This document shows positions 47,276 through 57,375 of a DNA stretch of 64,000 nt, in pieces. Position numbers and translations under genes: made by a program. Source of the stretch: Myotis daubentonii (taxonomy: Eukaryota; Chordata; Mammalia; Chiroptera; Vespertilionidae); contig NC_081840.1 in the NCBI RefSeq assembly GCF_963259705.1, forward strand, positions 99,740,626-99,804,625, given 5' to 3'. Within the stretch, counting starts at the first letter, position 1. Each line of letters opens with the position of its first letter. The notes below the pieces were generated by a model. It ran no database searches. It was given only the letters and a program-made list of their open reading frames with translations, and was not told the DNA's origin.

Positions 47276-48540
47276 CTGGTATTTTTTAAAGTGCTGTATA
47301 AAATGATTGAAAACAAAATGTGAACATCTTTTATTTTCTAACAGCTATTCTCTTTACCCAAAGATAATGCCTGAAAGTTTCTTTTATTTCTTAAAATAAA
47401 AAAGAAATAATTAAGCAAACATATACACACAAATCCTTTGAAATTTACATAAGTGGAATAATTGTAAATGCTACTCTTGGCACTTTTTTCCACATAATGA
47501 ATTATCTTGGAGAGCCTTTATATTTGTGCATGCAGATCATTAGCTTAATGGCCAAGCACTGTATGGCTACACATAGGTTTCTACTAGTCATCTATTAGAG
47601 AAGATTTACTGTTTCTAATATTATGCAGTTACAACTATGCTGTGAAAAATATTTTTGTAAATTTATCTTAGCTCACTTTAAAAAATGTAAATAAATTCAT
47701 AACAGGTCAGACATATATGCATTTTCATTAATTTTTTATTTTTTTAGGTATTGTTGCTTCTCTCTTCAAATGGGTTGCACTGATTTAAACTTCTACCAAC
47801 AGTATATGAATACTTGTTTTCTCATACCCTCCACAACACTGGTGTTATCAAACATGTTAATATTTTCTAATTTCTTAAATGAAAAAAGTAATTATTTTAT
47901 TGTGTTTTCTTTAACTGTTCATATATTTACTGACATTTATGGTTTTATAAATTACCTGTTCATATCTTTGACTCATTTTTCAATTGGGTTTCTTACCTTC
48001 CTTTTCATTTCAAAGATCTTTTATATAGAATATGCCCACTAGATATATTACTTACATTTTCTCCCATCCTATGATTTTCATTGAATTTTTGAATAATGAA
48101 ATATTTTCTTATATAAGTGCTTTAAATTATTAAATCAAAGCTATTCTTTCTTTCATGGTTTGTAAATTACCTGATATGTTTAAGAAGTTTGTCCTACCTC
48201 AGTGATGGCAAACCTATGACACGCGTGTCAGAGGTGACACATGAACTCATTTTTTTGGTTGATTTTTCTTTGTTAAATGACATTTAAATATATAAAATAA
48301 ATATCAAAAATATAAATCTTTGTTTTACTATGGTTTCAAATATCAAAAAATTTTTATATGTGACACGGGACCAGAGTTAAGTTAGGGTTTTTCAAAATGC
48401 TGACACGCCGAGCTCAAAAGGGTCGCCATCACTGTCCTACCTCAAGGTTATAAAAATATCTATCTATATTTCTCCTAGTTCTTTAATATTCATCTACATA
48501 TCTCCTACTTTGTTTTTGTGAATGGTGTTTATTGTTGGAA
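47276..48540 (-). mobile_element. Old L1 (L1M/HAL1-type) 3' region, antisense, split by a hAT element
   Basis: 'gcactgtatggctacacat', 'gggttgcactgatttaaact', 'taccaacagtatatgaatac', 'ctccacaacactggtgttat', 'cctgttcatatctttgactc', 'caattgggtttcttaccttc' and 'ttttctcccatcctatg' follow the reversed order of an old L1 3' region. It continues at 48443-48540 after the hAT insertion. Confidence 0.65.
48192..48442 (+). mobile_element. 235-bp non-autonomous hAT element with perfect 8-bp duplication
   Basis: The element 48200-48434 starts CAGTGATGGCAAACCTATGA and ends GGTCGCCATCACTG. TCCTACCT stands at both 48192-48199 and 48435-48442. The AT-rich interior has no coding capacity, but 'tgtcagaggtgacac' near the left end and 'atgtgacacgggacc' with 'tgctgacacgccgag' near the right add subterminal repeats. 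Typical of bat nhAT families. Strand is arbitrary. Confidence 0.95.
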
Positions 48541-48772
48541 GAAACTACGGAGAAATGAAAGTGAAGCAAAGAAGACAGGCTTGGCTTAAGAGTACTGACT
48601 GCTTGGATGTTGAGATGAGGGAGCTACCATAGATCAGGAGCTGATGAGGGGATGGTGGTCCTAGGTTTTTTCCTAGGGCTGTTGCTCCTGTGGTATGCCA
48701 GAGCTAGCTTGTACTGATTTATAAGAGCTGATTATTATGCATAGCCATTATTATAAGCTAAATGCTATCCCA
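48541..48772. other. Short unassigned stretch
   Basis: No gene or repeat recognised. Confidence 0.3.
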
Positions 48773-49040
48773 TCTAATAATAGACAAACAGGGTAATTGA
48801 CCGTATCTTCACTACACCTCCCATTGGCTAATCAGCGTGATATGCAAATTAACCACCAACAAAGATGGTGGTTAATTTGCATACATAGGCTCCAAGTGGA
48901 AGAGAGAAGACTGTAGGTGATGGAGGACGGGAGGCGGCTCCGGCCAGAGCGAAAGCCTGGGTCCCGGGTGCTAGAGGAAAACCGGTGCCAGGAGAAGGGA
49001 AGGCCTATTGCATGAATCTCTTCATGCAACAGGCCTCTAG
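48773..49040 (+). mobile_element. 268-bp miniature HeliBat-type Helitron (copy 10)
   Basis: Starts TCTAATAATAGACAAACAGG and ends CTAG at 49037-49040. Terminal hairpin TTGCATGAA / TTCATGCAA with a 4-nt loop is perfect. A 17-bp-arm palindrome (TATGCAAATTAACCACC and its complement, 9-nt loop) lies near 48841-48883. Left flank A; the right neighbour is copy 11. Confidence 0.93.
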
Positions 49041-50449
49041 TCTCTCTATATAAAGAAGTAATATGCTAATTGGTCCTAAAGGTGTCCCAGTCACGACTGG
49101 TCAACAAGGTGGGCAGGGCTGTGGGGCTGCAGGGCGGGACACCCTGTTTCCCAGGATTTTGTCCTGCCCAGGCAAGACTCCCCCACAGCCCTGCAGCCAA
49201 ATCCTGAAGTGGATCCAGGAATTACTAAACTTTACTGGAGTTGTTTCCCAAACCCCCACCCCATGCCCCAGGACCATGCTGCCCAAAGCAGGGTGCCCTG
49301 GCAGCCTCCTGACAGGTGGGTGGCAGGGGAGAGCCAAGTGAGGCGGGGGCGGCAGGGAACCATGGAGGGGTGAGGCAGCCGGAGCCAAGTTCCTGCAGGT
49401 CTGAGGAGAGCACCTGACAGAAGCTCGGACTGCAAAGAAGAAAGAGGAAGTGGCCACGGGGAGCTGTTCCAATCCCCCTGCACGGACACCCTACCCTAGC
49501 TCCTGCACCCCCAGGGGGATGGAGAGGCTGACAGGACTGGGAGAAGACCCGGCCTCATGGTTAGCTGAAGCCCGCACCTCCAACTCCTGATCTCTTCCTC
49601 CCACCACCCCCGCCAGGGGTGCCCACAACAATAGCACGCCAGTGACGACCGGCCAGTGCCCCAAGGCACCCGGGGCCCACAGCCTGCCACTGCCAGGCCC
49701 CCTCCACTGGGGCTGGGCATGCTTCTCCTCCCTACAACTCCAGACCTGGTTGGAGGCAGGCCCCAGCGGCCCCCCAGGGTCAGACCCACCCCCTTAAATC
49801 TCTGCCCCTCCACAGCAGTGGTGCTGTGCACACTGGACCTCAGCCGGGGCTGCAGCTAAACCCGCCCTCCTAGCCTGCCTGGCCCCGCCCAGGGCACTTA
49901 CAGCTGTGAAACGGCCACATCTAAAGAATAGGGCCAAGTGGGGAGGTTTGACAGCTACTCCCCCTTTGGCCTCGCTGTCCCCCTAGCACCCTACCACCCC
50001 CCTGCCAGTGCCTCCAGGAATGACCCCCGCTACAGAGCTACTGGCCAGAGCCCGCCCCTTTGAGGTTTGCCAAACCCTCTGCAAAGCTTTGATACCTACA
50101 GTCCCAGGAAACAGTCATGCCCTCCTCCCCTAATCAGCACCTGCTACCTGTGAGGGTACCCGTGGGCAGTTGGGGGGAGCAGGCTGGCAGGGGGGACAGT
50201 TGGGGGCAATCAGGCCAGCGGGGGGGGGGGCAATTGAGGGTGATCAGGCCAGCAGGCCAGCAGGCAGAGTGGTTAGGGGTGATCAGGCAGGCTGGTGAGC
50301 AGTTATGAGCCAGTGGTCCCGGATTGCGAGAGGGATGTCCGACTGCCAGTTTAGGCCCGACCCCTGTGGTGTCCCAGATTGGAGAGGGTGCAGGCCAAGC
50401 TGAGGGACACTCCCTCACCATGCATGAATTTTGTGCACCAGGCCACTAG
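49041..50449 (+). mobile_element. HeliBat-type Helitron with a 1-kb GC-rich insert (copy 11)
   Basis: Starts TCTCTCTATATAAAGAAGTA immediately after the CTAG of copy 10, and ends with hairpin gcatgaattttgtgcac-like and CTAG at 50446-50449, followed by T. 50160-50430 is the standard HeliBat 3' part (33-bp repeats, one arm of the subterminal palindrome). 49080-50110 is GC-rich sequence not shared with the other copies here and may be captured host DNA. Confidence 0.9.
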
Positions 50450-51114
50450 TAACATTATAATTAAGCAGATTTTCTTTTTTTAAAAGGTAAAAATATTCAA
50501 AATTTATCACTTCCTAATATTTTACTGTATTTTACTATTATCTATGCTCCTAGGATATTTACTTCCATGGTATCTATATGGTAGTAATGCTATGTAATGG
50601 TGGTGTCATGTTAGTAGCTTGAACAGGTCATGGTGGGAGTATTTATACCATGGAGATTGGCAAATGCTACAAGTCACAGTTTCCCCTCCTTTCGGGGATC
50701 TAGTTGTTAAGCCTTTACCAGCATGCCACTGACTTTGCCCATCTTCTGATATGTTTACTCAGAGAAGAGGCTATCATGTTGTTGAGAAAATTCAAGTGTC
50801 AATTATGGAGTCAGACTTAGGACATTTTGATCCCTTCCAGTCCTAACATTCTATGATACTGATAATTATTCTTTACAGCTTTGTTGCCAAGGCAAATTTA
50901 GTTCATAAAAATATGCTTCAGGGGATTTCTTCAGTCTTTATACACATTCCTAACCTGAATTTCATTTTGGTGTAATTCAGCCCTTTGATGAGTCATGCAC
51001 AGAATTTTCCCTGTAATGTCTCAGATTTAGATTCCAATGTGGCGACTCAAGGCTATAGATAGAATAATTTATTGTCATTCATCTGTTTTCCATTTGATAT
51101 TTAGTGTACTTCAA
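50450..51114. other. No gene or repeat recognised
   Basis: AT-rich, unassigned. Confidence 0.3.
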
Positions 51115-51408
51115 ACATTTTTTATTAAAATATAGCTGACATACAATATTATATTAGTTTCAGGTGTACAACATAGTGATTCAACATTTATGTGCCTTAC
51201 AATGTGATCACTACAATAAGTCTAGTAACCATCTGTCACCATACAAAGTTATTACAATATTATTGGCTATTTTCTCCATGCTTTACATTATATCCCTGTG
51301 ACTTATTTATTTTATAACTGGAAGTTTGTACCTTTAATTCCTCTTCATCTTTTTCATCCATTCTCTCCCTTTTTTTTGTATCTATGAATCTGTTTCTGTT
51401 TGTTCATT

Positions 51409-51465
<57 letters not shown>

Positions 51466-51621
51466 AGATTCCATGTAGAAATGAAATCCTATGGTATCTG
51501 TCTTTCTATGATTTACTTATTTCACTTAGCATAATATCCTCTAGGTCCATCCATATTGTTACAAATGGCAAGATTTCATTATTTTTTATGGTTGAGTAAT
51601 ATTCCATTATATATATATATA
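51115..51621 (-). mobile_element. L1 3'UTR and ORF2 end, antisense (left part of a split L1)
   Basis: 'taaaatatagctgacataca', 'ggtgtacaacatagtgattc', 'agattccatgtagaaatgaa', 'cttagcataatatcctctag' and 'ggttgagtaatattccatta' run in reversed L1 order up to the Helitron at 51622. The L1 resumes at 53314. Confidence 0.9.
51411..51463. repeat. (TA)n microsatellite
   Basis: About 26 TA units inside the L1 3'UTR. Confidence 0.95.
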
Positions 51622-51776
51622 CTAGAGGCTCAATGCATGAAATTTGTGCAAGAGTAGGCCCTTGCAGTCACCCCGGCTGCTGCCTCAGCCCTCACAGCCC
51701 CAGTTTTGTCCAGAAGGTTGTCCAGACGGTCATTCTGCTGTTCAGTCTAATTAGCATATTAGCTCTTTATTATATA
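51622..51776 (-). mobile_element. 155-bp HeliBat-type Helitron (copy 12)
   Basis: CTAG at 51622-51625, hairpin gcacaaatttcatgc on the minus strand, A on the left, and the 5' part taataaagagctaatatgct. First of three Helitrons placed end to end. Confidence 0.88.
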
Positions 51777-52812
51777 CTAGGGGCCCAGTGCATGAAATTC
51801 GTGCACTGGGTGTGTGGGGGGGAGTGTCCCTCAGCCCAGCCTGCCCCCTCTCACATACTGGGAGCCCTCAGGCGTTGACCCCCATCACCCTCCAATCGCA
51901 GGATCGGCCCCTTGCCCAGGCCTGACGCCTCTGCCAGAGGCATCAGGCCTGGGCTGGGGACCCTCATTTCCCCCATCACTGGTTCTGCCCCCAGCCCAGG
52001 CCTGATGCCTCTGGCCCAGGCGTCAGGCCTGGGCAGGGGACCCCCAGACCCCTCCGATTGCTGGCTCTGCCCCTTGCCCAGGCCTGACGCCTCCACCAGA
52101 GGTGTCAGGCTTGGACAGGGAACCCCCATCTCCGCCCGATCACTGGCTCTGGCCCCCGCCCAGGCCTGATGCCTTGGCCAGAGGAGTTGACCCTCATCAC
52201 CCTCCGATCACCAATCACCGGATCGGCCCCTTGACCAGGCCTGAGGCCTCCGGCAGAGGTGTCAGGCCTGGGCAGGGGACCCCCAGCTCCCCGCGGTTGC
52301 AGGCTCTGGCCCTGCCCAGGCCTAACGCCTCTGGCCTAGGCATCTGGCCAGGGCAGTTGGGACCCGCAGCTGCAGCGGCCCCACGATCGTGGGCTTCGCT
52401 TTAGGCCCAGGCAAGGGACCCCTAGCTCCCAGGACTGCCAGCTTCGACCGTGCCCAGCTCCCAACGCTGGCTCCACCCCTACTTCCTGCTATCACTGGCC
52501 AGGGCGGAAAAGGCACCTGATTCTCCGATCATGGCTTGGGGGCAGGGCAAAGGTGGCCCCAGGGCCGCCTTTTCCCTGCCCCCCAGCTCTTAGCTCCCCC
52601 CTGGGTTTCCGATCACTGTCAGTGGCAGGGGGCTTCTTCCTGCTTTCCCTTTCGCCTCCCTGCATTGTGCCTACATATGCAAATTAACCGCCATCTTGTT
52701 GGCAGTTAACTGCCAATCTTAGTTGGCAGTTAATTTGCATATAGCCCTGATTAGCCAATGAAAAGGGTATCGCCGTACGCCAATTACCATTTTTCTCTTT
52801 TATTAGTATAGA
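51777..52812 (-). mobile_element. HeliBat-type Helitron with six 82-bp internal repeats (copy 13)
   Basis: CTAG at 51777-51780. Hairpin GTGCACGAA / TTCATGCAC with one mismatch. Internal units begin near 51915, 51995, 52077, 52159, 52233 and 52316. The last 165 bases or so (52600-52770) are almost identical to copy 5 at 31680-31845, including the palindrome. Confidence 0.93.
51915..52400. repeat. About 82-bp minisatellite, six units
   Basis: Units share 'cccaggcctgacgcctc', 'gccagaggtgtcaggc', 'ggcaggggacccccat' and 'ccgatcactggctctg'. Copy 5 has three such units at 31226-31450. Confidence 0.9.
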
Positions 52813-53313
52813 CTAGAGGCCCGGTGCATGGAAATTCATGCACTGGAGAGGGGTCCCTCAGCCAGGCCTGCCACCTCTCACAGTCCGGGAGCCCTCAGGG
52901 GTGGTAGGTGACCCAGTGATCAGGGGAAGGCGATCCCCCATCATACCTCTGCTGCTTTCACTGCTGACAGCACAAGCTTTGGCCGGCCCTGGTTACCTGA
53001 GCCTTGAGTGGCCCTGGGCAGCTGGGCAGCCAATATCCGAGCCTTGCCTGTGCCTCGGGCTGGCCCTGGGTGGCTGGGGGGCTGAGGGGACTGGGGGACT
53101 CTGGAGGCAGGCATGTAGAGCCCAGCCTTGCTGTGCCCCTGCCAACCCAGCGGGCTAGGAGACTGGGCGCTGCCATCTTGTGGCTGTGGGTGCCACCACC
53201 TTTGAGGGCATGACAGGCAATTAGCATACTCTCTCCTTATTGGCTGTGGGTGGCGCCATCTTTGTGATGCATGAGGGTCAATTAACATATTCCCTCTTTA
53301 TTAGCTAGGAGGA
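52813..53313 (-). mobile_element. HeliBat-type Helitron (copy 14)
   Basis: CTAG at 52813-52816, directly after copy 13. Hairpin gtgcatgaatttccatgcac on the minus strand. The 5' end is TCCTCCTAGCTAATAAAGAG (53294-53313), followed by T. 'tgccatcttgtggctgtggg' and 'gcgccatctttgtgatgcat' repeats near the 5' end. L1 resumes just after. Confidence 0.9.
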
Positions 53314-55363
53314 TATCCCATCCTTGTCCATTCATTCATTGTTGGACACCAAGATTGGTTGTTATATCTTGGCTATTATAAATAATGCTGCAATGAACAA
53401 AGGGGTACATATAACTTTTTGAACTAGTGTTTTTATTTTCTTCAAATAAATACTCAATAGTGGAAATCCTTGGCCATACGGTAGTTATACTTTTAAGTTT
53501 TTGAGAAGACTTCATATTGTTTTCAATAGTGCATGCACCAGTCTACAATCCATCAACAGGGCACAAAGTTTCCCTTTTTTAGCATCCTTGCCAAGACTTG
53601 TTCTTTGTTCTAATTTTGGTAATTACCATTCTGATAGGTGTGAGCTGATATCACATGTGGTTTTGATTTATTTGCATTTCCTGATAATTAATGATGTTGA
53701 GCATCTTTTTAAATGTCTGTTAGCCATGTGTATATTTTCTTTGGAGAAATGACAATTCAGTTCCTCTCCCATTTTTCAATCAGATTTTTTTATGTTGAGT
53801 TGTATGAGTTCTTTATATATTTTGAATATTAACTCCTTATTGAATATATCATTTGCAAATACATTTCAGTAGATTGTCTTTTTGTTTTATTGATGGTTTT
53901 CTTCACTGTGCAAAAGCTGTTTAGTTTGATATAGTCCCATTGGTTTAATTTTGCTTTTGTTGACCTTGCCTATGGTGACATATCCAAAAAATATTACTAA
54001 GACTAATGTCAAAGACTTTACTATGTTTTCTTCTTGGAGTTTTATGGTTTCATATCTTACATTTATATCTTTGATCCATTTTGCATATGTTATTAGAAAG
54101 AGGTCAAGTTTAATTTATTTGTAGTTATCTTTCCAGTTTTCTCAACAAGATTAATTAAGGACACTTTATTTTTGCCTCCTTTGCTCTAAATTAATTGACT
54201 ATAGAAGCATGTGTTAGTTTGGGGGATTTCTATTCTTTTCTGCTGTACTAGTACCATATTTTTTCATTACTATCACTTTTTATTTATAGTTTGAAATTAG
54301 AAAACTTTGTTCTTTTTTTAAATATTGCTTTGGCTCTTCAGGGTTTTTTTTGTGTGTGGGGGGGCAGGGGTGTTGTGGTTCCATATAAATTTTAAGATTA
54401 TCTTTTCTAGTTCTGTGAAAAATGCCATTGGTATTTTGATAGATTGCATTAAATATGTATACTAGTATGCTTTGAGTAGCATGGACATTTTAATGATGTT
54501 AATTTTTCCAATCCGTAAGTGTTATTTCCTTCCATTTATTGTGTGTTGTCTTCAATTTCTTCCATCATTGTCTTATAGTTTTTAGAGTACAAGTCTTTTG
54601 CCTACTTGGTTAAATTTATTTTTAGGCATTTTATTTTTTGACAATTGTAAATGGGATTGTTTTCTTAATTTCTATATCTAATAGTTCATTATTATAATGT
54701 ATAGAAATTCCACTAATTTTTGTATATTAATTTTGTACACTGAAACTTCACTCAATTAACTTTTTTGTTATAATCGTTTTTTTGTGGAGTCTTTAGGGTC
54801 TTCTATATATAGTAGTATCATGTCATCTGCAAACAGTGACAGTTTTACTTCTTCCTTTATAATTAGGATACCTTTTATTTCTTTTAATTGTCTTTATGCT
54901 GTGGCTAAAACTTCCAATGTTATGTTGAGTAAAGTGTCTTGTTCCTAATCTTAGGGAAACAGCTTTTAGCCTTTCATAATTGAATATGATGTTAGCTGTG
55001 GGTTTGTCATATATGATCTTTATTATGTGGAGATGTGTTCTCTCTATTCTTCATTTCATTGCTCTTTTTTATATTGCTTTTTAGTCTTTGTTAAGAGTTG
55101 TTGTTTTTTATCTTAAATGGATGTTGTATTTTATCAAATGTCTTTTCTATATCTATTAGAATTATATATTTTTTTATCCTTTATTTTGTTAATGTAGTGT
55201 ATTACATTGATAAAATATGAATCTTGAAACATCCTTGCATCCTTGGAATAAATTCAACTTGATAATCGTGTATGATCCTTTTAATGTATTGTTGAATTTG
55301 GTTTGCTAATATTTTTTGAGAATTTTTGCATCTATGTTCAACAGGGATATTACTCTGTAATAT

Positions 55364-55398
<35 letters not shown>

Positions 55399-56060
55399 TT
55401 GTAATGGCTTTGTCTAGTTTTGGTGTCATGGTAATGTTGACCTCATAGAATGAATTCTGAACTATTCTTTACTCTTCAGTTTTTTTGAATAGCTTGAAAA
55501 AGACAGGCATTAATTCTTTAAATGTTTGGTAGAATTCACCTATGAAGTCATCTGGTCCTGGACTTTTATTTCTTGGGAGATTTTTTATTACTGATTCAAT
55601 TGTATTACTAGTAATTGATCTGTTCAGATTTTTTGTTTCTTCCTGATTCAGTCTTGGAAGATTGTATATTTTTAGAAATATATCAATTTCTTCTAAGTTT
55701 TTTTTTTAATTTGTTGGGGTATAGTTGTTCATAGTGTTTACTTATGACCCTTTATGTTTTGTGGTGCCAGTTGTAACTTCTCTTTCATTTCTGATTTAAT
55801 TTGGGCCATCTTTTTGTTTCTTGATGAATCTGGCTAAGGGTTGATCAATTTTGTTTATTTTTTCAAAGAAACAGCTTCGTTTCATTGATTTTTTCTATTG
55901 CTTTTTTTAGTCTCTACTTCACTTATTCCTACTCAGATCTTTAATATTTTGTTTCTTCTACTAACTTGGGGATTTTTTTGTTCTTCTTTTTCTAGTTCCT
56001 TTTGGTGTAAGTTTAGATTGTTTGAGATTATTCTTCTTTCTCAGGGTAGGTCTATATTGC
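53314..56060 (-). mobile_element. L1 ORF2, antisense (right part of the split L1)
   Basis: Continues from 51621. 'tattataaataatgctgcaa', 'aaggggtacatataact', 'ccatacggtagttatact', 'tgttgagcatctttttaaat', 'tcatctgcaaacagtgacag' (the reverse-transcriptase FADD region is nearby), 'ccttgcatccttggaataaa', 'tggtcctggacttttatttc' and 'cattgattttttctattgct' follow the reversed ORF2 order back to the endonuclease/reverse-transcriptase linker. Frames are broken. The total L1 length, without the Helitrons, is about 3.3 kb. Confidence 0.88.
55361..55400. repeat. (TTTA)n microsatellite
   Basis: Ten TTTA units within the antisense L1. Confidence 0.95.
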
Positions 56061-56574
56061 TATCAACTTCCCTCTTAGAACCACTGAACATTTGACACTT
56101 TCTTTGTTCAGTTGATAGCATTCAGTAAATGCTATCAAAGTAACCACAATGTATTAACATTTATACTTATTCCTTTCTACATGGCAGCTCATATTTTGTA
56201 GGAAACAAAAGAAGGTTTGGGGAAAATAGATCAGAAGATGAGTTTGGGATCTCAAACTCACTCTTGAAATAATGGAAGCATTATTTACCCCAGTTATAAA
56301 GATATAAAGAAGGTCCTTTGTTTTATCTTCATAAATCAGTACTTAAGGATTTAGGAACACTTAAAAGCTACATAAAGTCACAGGAAAGAATGTAACAATT
56401 AAGTAGCTTTTATATGATCTTATGTAGAGACACCCATTAAAAGTATTTCACATACAATACATTTAGAAATACTGAATCACTTTTAGTAATAATTTTATAC
56501 ACTGTTCATCCTGAAACAAATCTATCTAGCATATTAATAATGTTTTGTGGTGGTTCCTTTCACCAAGAGTTATA
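56061..56574. other. No gene recognised
   Basis: AT-rich segment between two L1s of opposite orientation. Confidence 0.3.
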
Positions 56575-57375
56575 ATTATTTTTTAATTAAAAATGTTATG
56601 AAGGTTATAACAAGAGATAATGAAGGCAACTTCATAATACTAAAGGGAATGATACAAGAAGAGGATATCACTCTGGTAAAAATATATGCACCCAATTCAG
56701 GAGCATTCAAGTACATAAAAAAATGTCTGGAAGATATCAAGGGAGAGATTGACAAGAATATAATCATAGTAGGAGTTTCCTCAAAAAATTAAAATGGAAC
56801 TCCCATTTAACCCAGTAATACCACTTCTAGGAATATATCCCAAGAAACTAGAAACACCAATCAGAAAGGATATATGCACACCTATGTTCATAGCAGCACA
56901 ATTTACAATAGCTAAGCTTTGGAAACAGCCTAAGTGCCTATCAGCAGATGAGTGGATTAAAAAACTATGGCACATCTACACAGTGGAATACTATGCTGCA
57001 GTCAAAAAGACAGAATTCTTACCACTTGCAACAGCATGGATGGAACTAGAGAGCATTAGGCTAAGCAAAATAAGCTAGTCAGAGAAAGATAAATATCACA
57101 TGATATCACTCATTTGTGGAATATAATGAACAACATAAACTAATGATCAAAAACAGATCCAGAGATAATCATCCATCAGAATGTCAAACCTCAGAGGGAA
57201 GTTAGGGGAGGGGAGGGTTAAGGGGGAGAGATCAACCAAAGAACTTGTATGTATGCATATAAGCCTAACCAATGGACACAGACAACAGGGGGGTGAAGGC
57301 ATGAGTGGGGGATTGGGGGGGGCAATGGGGGGATAAGGACACATATGTAATACCTTAATCAGTGAAGAAAAAAAA
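56575..57375 (+). mobile_element. Internally deleted L1: endonuclease piece joined to the 3' end
   Basis: 56590-56780 reads VITRDNEGNFIILKGMIQEE and DITLVKIYAPNSGAFKYIKK, endonuclease domain. It then jumps at about 56780 to the ORF2 end (MELPFNPVIPLLGIYPKK..., 56794-57078) and 3'UTR. It ends near 57375 in an A-rich tail. About 2.5 kb of ORF2 is absent. Confidence 0.85.

Noticed and set aside
49063..49859. Possible coding exon in the GC-rich insert of copy 11
   Set aside because: ORFs occur in several frames on both strands with no recognised domain. Kept only as a capture hypothesis.
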